A program made the position numbers and the translations under genes. A stretch of DNA of 64,000 nucleotides from Portulaca oleracea (taxonomy: Eukaryota; Streptophyta; Magnoliopsida; Caryophyllales; Portulacaceae): contig CM055870.1 in the NCBI GenBank assembly GCA_029582165.1, forward strand, positions 3,869,332-3,933,331. Direction: 5' to 3'. Below are positions 32,390-40,973 of the stretch, one piece after another; position 1 is the stretch's first letter; each line of letters opens with the position of its first letter. Below the pieces are notes generated by a model. The model had not been told where the DNA came from. It saw only the letters and a list, made by a program, of their open reading frames with translations, and did not search any database.

Positions 32390-33070
32390 TCCTGTGTGCT
32401 TTTATGCAAAAGTGTCTTGAGGACATCTATGGTTTTCTTACTCCTCCCTTTGGTGGTTGTTGAATGATGTATTGCTGTGTTTGTTCTAATTTCTGTTTGC
32501 AAGCTGTGATTGACTGATGCAATTGAGACACTTCCTAACTCAGCTATTTCTTGCTTTATATGCTTTTCGACATGTTTCATTTTCAATTGTTGTTTAGTGT
32601 TCAAGTTTTGGCCAATCATGTTCAGATATGCTAGAAACATTGGCTGATGCAAAATTCATGTTAAGATGTACAAGATTGATGGGGCACACGGAAAAATCCC
32701 ATTTGATGTGAGGCAGGTCAAAGAGCCTCTCTGAATGCTTGCTGTCATTACTTAGAAAGTTGTCCTTTGATGCTAATAAGGTACACTTTTAACTGGCTTT
32801 CCACATGAAGTTACCTTTTTGTTAATCTGTGGATGTTCCTGGCAAGGAATGGAACTCATTTTGATTTATTGTTGTAATATCATTTGATGGCTTAGAAATA
32901 GGCACTTTGAAAGTTTGCATGTCTGGGTTAGTATTTCCCTATTTCATTTTCAAGGTTTCTGCAATTAGCTTAACGACAATGGAAGTAGAGAGGGCATACG
33001 TGGGTTATTGGCACTAGTAGTCTTAAAGGACTTGCACTTTGCGGTTAATTTGAATGATAATCAAAAGCTA
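32390..33070. other. Spacer before tRNA-Ile, unit 3
   Basis: Third copy of the spacer with the exon-like LADAKFMLRCTRLM block (about 32620-32690). Frames are interrupted. Confidence 0.4.
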
Positions 33071-33079
33071 ACATCAATT

Positions 33080-33153
33080 GGCCCATTAGCTCAGTTGGTT
33101 AGAGCGTGGTGCTAATAACGCCAAGGTCGCAGGTTCGAGACCTGCATGGGCCA
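33080..33153 (+). tRNA. tRNA-Ile: tRNA-Ile(AAT), copy 3
   Basis: Identical to copy 2 by eye: GGCCCATTAGCTCAG start, anticodon AAT, perfect acceptor stem, T-run terminator after the gene. Confidence 0.97.
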
Positions 33154-33413
33154 TTATTTTTTCTTTTTTCATACAAGTATGGATTGAATAATTTTCAGAC
33201 TTGGATCATCCAGCGACAATTTTTGTTCTACCTCCCGATTCAGTCTTTGTATTGACGACTAGTTGATCTCAAAGTGGACTTGAGGCAGCTGATTTTGCAT
33301 TTATATATTTTTATTCTGTTGTAGAAGAACAATTTCCATGATGATTATTTCTGTTTTATTAGGCACCTAACACAGTGAACTCTATTTTAAATTTCCAAGA
33401 CTGAAATTGGTTA

Positions 33414-33572
33414 GGGGCCGCGCGAACGCTGGCCCCCACTGCCACAAATTATGACGTATGTTCTCCCACTTTGGGGAGACATTAAGCAAGCACACCTCCA
33501 AAGTGTAATGGAGGCCACTTGCCTAGGCCATGAGCCTTCTTGATCACCCATTGACCCCGTCCAGGTAAGTAT
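33414..33572 (-). ncRNA. U1: U1 snRNA, copy 6
   Basis: Full-length U1 with intact 5' end ATACTTACCTGG, U1-70K loop GATCAAGAAG, Sm site and GC-rich 3' hairpin. TATA (AATATAAAAG, plus-strand 33596-33605) is good; the USE is weakened (TCCAACATTGG). Closely related to copy 4, which also follows a tRNA-Ile gene. Confidence 0.95.
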
Positions 33573-33677
33573 GTTGCTAAGTGTTTCACTTGTTTCTTTT
33601 ATATTCTTCTCATTTTTTGCTTTCTTGTTTTCTGCCAATGTTGGACATTAACAGAACACTCTGACTTGAATCTACAG

Positions 33678-33735
33678 TTTCTTCAGCGTCGTCCTGGATT
33701 TCCATTTTCCAGTGCAGACGCCATCTCAAATTTTG
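33678..33735 (+). other. Exon-like block, unit 3
   Basis: Between a TCTACAG acceptor and a TTTTG|GTATG donor lies an open frame reading FLQRRPGFPFSSADAISNF. Copies occur at 25892 and in altered form at 8951 and 4485. It looks like a coding exon of a duplicated gene whose product I do not recognise. Confidence 0.35.
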
Positions 33736-34159
33736 GTATGTTTTTTTCCCTCTCTAAATGCTTGCTTGTTTCCATCATCTGTCATTTCCCCCAAATCCCC
33801 CCCTGAAAATGGTCTCTTTTTTTGGGAAACAATTCCGCCCACTGTTGAAAACTTGAAATTATTTACCAAATTCAAGATTGGAGTATTCTTATAGTTATCA
33901 GCAAAGAGGGGCTCTCAAAGTTGAAACTCTTGGGTGATTTTACTTTTGAAGTTATCGTCGCGTGTTGCCATCTGGGCATTTGAGTGTTGATAGCTAGCTG
34001 TGTTGCTGGGTAGAAACATTAACTGAGTCTGTGGTTCAATGTGTGTTCTAGGCTGTACCGAGCATTTTGCTTGTCTTTTGTACTTTTGGATGGTAGTCAT
34101 ATTAGTATGTTTTCTTCTTGCAGAAGTACTGGTTTTCTCTCTAAGGGTTCATTCGACAG

Positions 34160-34207
34160 ATTGGGGTTGAATTTACTGATCAATCAGTGGATTTCTTTCG
34201 ATTGATG
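34160..34207 (+). other. Exon-like block with ambiguous frame
   Basis: CGACAG acceptor, 48 bp, then GATG|GTATGG donor. One frame reads IGVEFTDQSVDFFRLM. A different frame starting upstream at the TTGCAG near 34124 is also open (STGFLSKGSFDRLGLNLLIN...). The copy at 26387 keeps the first frame but has a stop in the second. Conservation alone does not settle which is used, if any. Confidence 0.25.
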
Positions 34208-34638
34208 GTATGGATTTGGGTTTTCAACTTCTATCTAAGGGGAAAGTTCTCTCTGTGAGACAATTTATTCTTTTAACTTGTTAGTTTTGTTCTATTCTGT
34301 GCCGCTATCCATATTTTTACCTGTGCTTGATTGTTTTGTTGTCCTTCTATATAGATGCAACTTGTTTTTACAAATTTGATTGCCTAATGCTAATTGCGTC
34401 AATATTCTCAGTCGTAGAAAGTGCTAATTGATTGCTCTTATCTCTGACTTGTTCATGCTCTCTCTTACAAAATGTCCATCAGATAAAAATTCAGCATGAA
34501 GATCTGTTAACATGGGTGAGATGTTTGATGAATAAGGTACTGTTTCATTGCTCTGTACTCTGATTTGTTTCTGTTCCATACAAAATGTCACTGGCAAAAA
34601 TCACGAACACTAAAAAATAGGGGCTGGAAGCTACTCTT

Positions 34639-34710
34639 TATCAGAGCCAGGTTTCGATCCTGGGACCTGTGGGTTATGGGCCCACCACGCTTCCACTGCG
34701 CCACTCTGAT
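34639..34710 (-). tRNA. tRNA-iMet: Initiator tRNA-Met(CAT), copy f
   Basis: 72 nt on the minus strand with standard initiator features. One D-arm change (GCAGTGGAAG for GCAGCGGAAG). It lies after the last U1 and has no counterpart at this point in unit 2, but it matches the position of copy b in unit 1. Confidence 0.95.
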
Positions 34711-34748
34711 TTGTTGATCAATTTTTATTTTTTACCAAATATTGGCAG

Positions 34749-34808
34749 AATTCTCTGAAGAAGCATTCTCTTCAATCTGCTGGCGGCAGAAAGATCTACT
34801 TTGAATAG
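34749..34808 (+). other. Candidate terminal exon
   Basis: TTGGCAG acceptor followed by 19 sense codons (NSLKKHSLQSAGGRKIYFE) and TAG. It could be the last exon of the protein gene whose fragments are scattered in the array. Only one copy seen. Confidence 0.25.
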
Positions 34809-34819
34809 GTGATAATGCT

Positions 34820-36560
34820 TTCTCATCATATCGTTTTTTAATTTGTATTTTCGGTGAAGTTCATAGATGGTCAAACAGTCTATCCAAAAGAAGAAAGAAA
34901 GAAAACTAATGCTGTGATGATTACGTTTTCACTTTTGGGTTGGGTCGGTTTGGACCAACAAGGTTCAGGTTTGGGTTGGGTTGGGTCTCATCGGATTCTG
35001 ATCCATATTGGGTTAATTAGTTTTGACATTTTGGGTCTCGGGTCGGGTCGATTTGGAGTGGGCCATTTGGATCGGTTCAGTTTTGTCAGGTTTGCAGTGT
35101 GCAGCACACTCTGAGCTTCTATTATTTTCATCCAAGAATGATGACTCTATCTAAGGCCTAAACATACTTATCACTTGAAAACAAATACGAAATATGGACC
35201 TGGGGTGCAGGACACTAACATATTGACACCCAAAAGCTGAAAAAAACCCAAGATATATTTTGGGCTTTTGGGTATCTCTAACATTTTGTGCTCAATAAAT
35301 GAGCCTCCAAAAAATGCTCCCATTTTAGCCAACCATTAGCCTTAATATTTCACAACTGACCATTTCAAGGACTGTCATTATTACTCCACAGAATCCCACC
35401 AAGTTTTGCTGCCCAGAAATTAACTTGTTATGTGGTGGTGACTGGTGAGCTGTTCCCAACTTCTTATGATTACTTTCAATGTCCCACTTCATTGAAGTTA
35501 GGAGTATCAGTCCATACCCTAAACCCTAAAGTTTCAAATCTTAGTAACCTCAAAAATACACTTTCAGATTGCTTCAGGAATAGGGATGTTCTTTTCACTT
35601 TAGGGTAACACTTGCATTGTTGATTTGTTACAGCTGGTTGTCTGCATTGATGGAAAATAGACTGATCCCTTTTTGCCTGTTTTTGGTGTAAAAAGTACCT
35701 TTTTTTGAGGGGGCAGCAAATCCCTAGTTTAACTAAGATATTATTATGTGTTTAACTAGACTTGGCATTTAAAATTAATGTAGAAAACCATTCCCTCCCA
35801 TTCCTAAACATATGTGGCGCGTTGGATTAGTGCAGTCAATTTTAAAAACTTTGATGGTAGATTTCTCGATATGTATAATGATCTATCATGTAAAATTGTC
35901 ATTATTAGTTCGATAGTGAAAAATACTTTCATAAAACTCTAATTTCATCATTTTTTTAGAAAGTGATCTATCATCAAATATCCGAGCTTCCTATTGAGTA
36001 TTGACCTTTTTATTTGGCCCAACCGACTTGATCCTATAGAAACCCTTAAATCCAACTATGTATACCTTGTACGGGTAAATTTTACACCAACCTCATGTGT
36101 GATTGTGGGTTCTTCATGCGGGTTGCATTGTAAAAAAAGTGTTAAATAAATTTTACACCATTGATCTCTTGCTGTTGGGTATGGCAGAGTCTGTGCCATA
36201 CTGCCATGCATTTATTTGCCCTGGACTTGTTCAAATAAATTTGACACCATCTCTTGGTGTTCCTTATGGTATAGTTGTGGCATGCATTTATGGACTAATA
36301 ATAAGGTAGCAAATACTCTTACCATAGTTTCTAACATTGGGCAAGCAAATCAAAATATCAATTAAGGATGTCAATGTGAACTCTCATCAACCCATAAAAC
36401 AGATTTCAGCCTTTAATGTTAGGAACTAAAATGGTGACATTAATATCAGATCACTTTATTAGTAAGACTAGGCAGTTGAGCAAATTGCCTCAGAATTAAA
36501 GGCCATCCACATCAAACCTCACCTATCCACCCAATATCATCACATAGTACTTTTGTTACT
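34820..36560. other. Spacer after the RNA gene array
   Basis: No RNA or protein gene seen. A GGTTGGGTCGG-type motif repeats near 34935-35070, and a TAAATTTTACACCA motif appears at about 36075 and 36145. The array ends here. Confidence 0.4.
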
Positions 36561-36567
36561 TTGTGCT

Positions 36568-36575
36568 TATAAATA
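36568..36575 (+). promoter_or_regulatory. MLP gene TATA box
   Basis: TATAAATA, about 100 bp before the ATG. Confidence 0.7.
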
Positions 36576-36671
36576 CATGTTATGTACAACCACATGGTGA
36601 GTATCACTTGAAATATATCTCACATCTATTAGATTTCTTTGTTTTCATCCTTTACAGAAACACAAAACACC

Positions 36672-37538
36672 ATGGCTGCTCAAGGAAAGCTCGATGTCGA
36701 GGTGGAGGCAAAGAGCAACCCAGACAAGCTCTGGACCGCCCTTGTCGACTCGTGCGAGGTTTTCCCCAAGGCTTTCCCTGACAAATTCAAGAGCATTGAG
36801 ATCATTGAAGGTGATGGCAAGGCTCCTGGCTCTATTCGTCTTGTCAAATATGCTGAAGGTAATGCTCATCTATGAGATCATGACCATATATATGATCACA
36901 ATATGTCTATAACATGAAAACTTAATCGACTGTAGGCAATCTTCCCCCCATGCACTTGTGCATAAAGATGCTGATTCCGGTGGACTCAATAAACATTTCA
37001 AAAACCGATCACAAAACCCTTTTGAAAACCATTTGGAAAACCGTTTGCAAAACTATAAAAGAGGCCAAGAGAAATAAAAACACTTCATGAGCAACTAGCA
37101 CTAATGAAAATTTCATCAAAACTCCTCTAGATATATACATTTGATGATTGTTCATTAGTATTGTTGATGCATTTCTATTACCAAACCATTTACTACATGC
37201 ATGGCTATACATCAGACCCTATATATGCGGGACCCACACAGATAAGCTAATGTCGGTGCTTGACAGGGCTACCATTGGTGACATTGTCAAAGGAGAAGAT
37301 CGAGACGGTGGATGAGGGAAGCAAGACATTGTCGTACTCGGTCATTGACGGGGAGCTGATCAACTTCTACAAGACATTCAAGGCGCACGCAGCGGTGGCT
37401 GCAAAGGGAGACGGCAGCCTTGTGAAGTGGTCTTGCGAGTACGAGAAGGCCAAGGAGGAAACCCCTGACCCTGACCTCTTCAGGGACTTTGCTGTCAAAA
37501 CTTTCAATGACCTCGATGCCTATCTTCTTAAGGCTTAA
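36672..37538 (+). CDS. MLP-like protein, Bet v 1/PR-10 superfamily
   Basis: Two exons, 36672-36858 and 37267-37538, joined in phase 1 at the conserved Bet v 1 intron position, encode 152 residues, the usual MLP length. The start AACACCATGGCTG fits plant start context. The glycine-rich loop (GDGKAPGSIR, residues about 48-57) is present, and the C-terminal helix is PDPDLFRDFAVKTFNDLDAY. The fold makes a hydrophobic cavity; family members bind sterols, hormones or other small hydrophobic ligands, and MLPs are linked to stress and defence. The ligand here cannot be read from sequence. A decayed copy of exon 2 lies 2 kb downstream. Confidence 0.95.
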
Positions 37539-37539
37539 A

Positions 37540-38315
37540 ATCGAGTTCATCTTTCGTGTTTCCCACTATATGTTCGGAAATTTGGTATTGTTGTTGTCAT
37601 CTTCGTCGAGTCATGGACCCTTGGTCATATGTAGGGGAGGGAGATTCTATCCCTAGAAAATAAATCATGTATCATCAACTTCAATCAATATTGAGATATA
37701 CTTTATGAGGATTCCTATTTTCTATTACTATTGTGTTTGTCTTTGGTTTCATTATGTTTATGTTTTTAGGCGACTTTCGAAGTGAGCCTACTGTAGGCTC
37801 AAGCTCAGGTTCAGACTAGCTGAATCGATCTTCCCAGTTGATAGAGCCAACTCAATCTAGTACCACTCGATTGAGCCTTGATTGATCTTGCTAATAGCTT
37901 GAGCCCATTGATTAATGCCATTAAACGCCAATTGATGCTTGTCTTAATGGCAAGGGCTCTGCCTTCTATCCCTTCCTTCCATCTCATGGTTCGATTCTTG
38001 GAGGAGCATTCCTTACTAGAAATGCGGGTGTGCTGTGTGCACATTGGCATTCCCGGTATCCCTAGTTACAATTATATGTAGTAAGAAACATCGATATTAG
38101 ACCTAATCGAAATGTCTCTTGTAGGGTACAATTATATAGGTTAAGAAACAAAAATATTGGACCTAATCCAAATATTTCTTGTAAGTTTTGAGTTCATAAT
38201 CAGTATCAATGTATATCTCTGTCAAACTGTATCATTTTATATCCTCTGTTAAATTGTATCAGTCACTTGTAAACATGAATAGTGATATTTTAATAAATAG
38301 GAGAATTTGAAAATC
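37540..38315. other. MLP 3' UTR and spacer
   Basis: The 3' UTR with a TAGAAAATAAATCATG stretch (about 37655-37670) recurs at 39442. A repeat of GGTACAATTATATAGG... /ACCTAATC near 38090-38170 is local. No gene. Confidence 0.5.
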
Positions 38316-38320
38316 AATTA

Positions 38321-38404
38321 GTCAGGATGGCCGAGTGGTCTAAGGCGCCAGACTCAAGTTCTGGTCCTCTAACGAGGGCGTGGGTTCAAATCCCACTTCT
38401 GACA
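38321..38404 (+). tRNA. tRNA-Leu: tRNA-Leu(CAA)
   Basis: 84 nt: GTCAGGATGGCCGAGTGGTC, anticodon loop CTCAAGT (CAA), long variable arm as expected for Leu, T arm GTGGGTTCAAATCCCAC, acceptor TCTGAC plus A. No intron, T run right after. Confidence 0.97.
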
Positions 38405-38477
38405 TTTTTTCATTTTTATTTTTCACTGGATCTAGACGGAAAGAAAAAAGACAGAGGACCAGGATAATCCGGGAAAT

Positions 38478-38549
38478 TGAACCCGACGTGAATCGAACAC
38501 GCAACCTTCTGATCTGGAGTCAGACGCGCTACCATTGCGCCACGGATCC
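38478..38549 (-). tRNA. tRNA-Trp: tRNA-Trp(CCA)
   Basis: 72 nt on the minus strand: GGATCCGTGGCGCAATGGTA, anticodon CCA in CTGACTCCAGATCAG, T arm GCGTGTTCGATTCACG, ending GGGTTCA. It faces the tRNA-Leu gene about 75 bp away. An A run on the plus strand gives a terminator. Confidence 0.97.
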
Positions 38550-38559
38550 TCAATGTTGC

Positions 38560-39300
38560 CATCAAATTCACATTTAAAAAAGCATCATTTGCAAACTAAA
38601 CTAAGTTGCAACTCTCTGCAAGTATAAAAATGTCAACAAACCAGAGATGTGAAATATATTTGAAATGTAAATTCCCTCATGTCAACAACACATGAAATAA
38701 TACAAGAAAATAATCTACAACTAAGTTCTTAGAATTGTGATCAGCTGTCCAATTATCTTAGAAAATAATGCAAGAAAATAATCTACAACAAAACATCAAA
38801 CCAGAACAAATATATGACTGCTCTACACCACCATCATGTCACCATCTTCGACCCGTCCTCTGAAAAACTTCATGGCGCGGCAACCAGGGAGTACGTAGCC
38901 TATTTTTCCTGATGAAGGCTTTTGCGGCGACATTCAAGAACTTGATGAATCCTTGTCTGAGAACTGAGTGCATGTCTACACAGTCAATTTAGTGTTCAAA
39001 TCATACATGATGTACGTCTACAACAACTTAGATGATTACTTTCAATGTGCTGTTCATTTAATTAGAGTTATGGACATTGATCTATGCTAAATTGATTACG
39101 CATTGTTAGAGTATAAAACTATTCATGGGGCTTCAACTATCAGCTTAAGGTTAGGGGCCTTTGCAGCATCCACGCTTCAAGCCCAAAGGGCATTCGCGTG
39201 AGGGGCGTGTTAGAGTATAAAACCATTCATGAGGCTTCAACCATCAACTTAAGCTTTTGGTTGAGATGATTTCAGACGCATGGATGTAGCAAATGTTGCT
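38560..39300. other. Spacer between the duplicated MLP/tRNA units
   Basis: AT-rich. A repeated TTAGAGTATAAAACYATTCATG block occurs near 39107 and 39210. No gene seen. Confidence 0.4.
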
Positions 39301-39309
39301 GAGTGACAG

Positions 39310-39395
39310 GGTTTACCCTTGGTGTCCTTGTCAAAGGAAAAGATTGATCGAGGCAAGCAAGACATGTCATGCTCCATGAACCATGACGATGTGAA
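39310..39395 (+). pseudogene. Remnant of MLP exon 2
   Basis: After a GACAG acceptor it reads GLPLVSLSKEKID, matching GLPLVTLSKEKIE of the intact gene, then diverges with a deletion. No exon 1 is found upstream. MLP 3' UTR sequence follows at 39440-39560. Confidence 0.8.
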
Positions 39396-39632
39396 ATTAC
39401 TACTTGTTGCTGTTTTACGGGAAATTTCTTGTTGTAGCCATAGAAAATAAATCTGAGTATCATCAACTTTTGCAGCTTCATTCAATATTGACATATACTT
39501 TAATGATCAGGATTTCTACTACTATTTACTAATTACTATTATGTTTTTCTTCGGTTTTATTATGTTAATGTTTGTGTTGTTGTGTGTGACAGAGATGCTC
39601 TATTGTAACAGCTGCTATGAGTAATTGAAACA

Positions 39633-39716
39633 GTCAGGATGGTCGAGTGGTCTAAGGCGCCAGACTCAAGTTTTGGTCTTCTAACGAGGGCGTGGGTTCA
39701 AATCCCACTTCTGACA
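39633..39716 (+). tRNA. tRNA-Leu: tRNA-Leu(CAA), second copy
   Basis: 84 nt, anticodon CAA. Three changes from the copy at 38321: GGTCGAG in the D arm, TTTTGG in the anticodon stem (G-T pair), TCTTCT in the variable arm. The overall fold is kept. T-run terminator present. Possibly functional, with weakened B/A-box fit at one base. Confidence 0.85.
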
Positions 39717-39795
39717 CTTTTTTTCGTTTATATTTTTCAGTGGATCCAAGATAACTAAGAGGGGAAAAAAAGGGAGAACCTTAATTCCGGGAATT

Positions 39796-39871
39796 AGAAC
39801 CCGACGTGAATCGAACACGTTCGGCAACCTTCTGATCTGGAGTCAGACGCGCTCCCATTGCGCCACGAACA
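39796..39871 (-). pseudogene. Broken tRNA-Trp
   Basis: Counterpart of 38478-38549. A 5-nt insertion between the anticodon arm and the T arm (GGTTGCCGAACGTGTTCG) and a changed acceptor 5' strand (GTTCG for ATCCG) should prevent normal folding. Confidence 0.85.
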
Positions 39872-39879
39872 TTTTCGTG

Positions 39880-40560
39880 ATTCTTTCGTTTTTAATTATC
39901 TGACGTAAGAGACTAACTTTAGGTCATTGACCGTCCCTTTCTCTCCCAGGGTTATAATTTTACTTGTTAGGTCAGCTCTCTCTCTCTCCCTCTTTTTCAT
40001 TTTTTTTTGTACTTTACCTTTTTAATATATGCAAGTAATTTAAAAAGTGGATAACAAAATTGTATTTTTGTTAGGATTTAATCCAAGCCAAGCCTATTTA
40101 CATACTCCCTTCGTTCCAAAAAGTATAATATTGCAGTTGTTAATAAAATGTTATATAGTAAGAAACTATCAATTTTGACCATAAATTTTGGAATTGTGCA
40201 GTCAAACTTTAAAAATTTTGACCATAAATTTCTCTCTATATATAATGATTTGTTACATAAAATTACTATCATTATATTCTTAACGAAATATACTATCCAA
40301 AAAGTATAATATTGCAGTTGTTAATAAAATATTATATAGTAAGAAACTATCAATCAAATTTCCATAAAAAAAAGAAACTATCAATCAAAGAGTTAAATTG
40401 GAAACCATGAAAGGCAACTAAATGACAATTAATATGGAACAGAGCTAATATTAAATTAGAAGCAAAATAATTAAAAATTGAATCATAAAAAAGGTAAAAA
40501 TATAGGTTCACAAAATAATAAAAATTCTTATATATGTTTATCTAACATAAGAAAATAAGT
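39880..40560. mobile_element. Stowaway-like MITE remnants in spacer
   Basis: TACTCCCTTCGTTCCAAAAA at about 40103 is the typical end of a Stowaway-type MITE. The next stretch (AAAAAGTATAATATTGCAGT) recurs about 180 bp later, so the element is duplicated or rearranged. The right end is not clear. A CT-rich microsatellite lies near 39975-39990. Confidence 0.5.
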
Positions 40561-40973
40561 ATAAAAAACGTATAATAAAGGAAACAAATCAAATTCAATA
40601 GAAATAAGAAATAATGCTGATAAAAAACAATACAAAGAAATAAAAGGAAACAAATCAAATTCAATAGAAATAAGAAATAATGCTGATAAAAAAGAAATAA
40701 TTTTTCTTATTTATAATTTGAAATAATGAAACTAACGTTAAGAACATTACAACATATCATTAATTATTCCAACCGTTATATGATGAAAATAAATAGATTT
40801 TTTTAGAGAAGAAAATAAATAGAATTATAATTAGTTCATGTTCTTTTGTATAGTGTGGTACCATAATATTATAATTCACCATATTATTGAATATTCTTCC
40901 ACACTTTATAATATTATACCACACTTTATATCCATACTTAACCATTTTTGCAGCATCAACCGCACAAGCAAGC

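Noticed and set aside
700..34810. U4 or U5 snRNA genes in the array
   Set aside because: I looked for the U5 loop (GCCTTTTAC) and U4 start in the spacers and did not see them on either strand.
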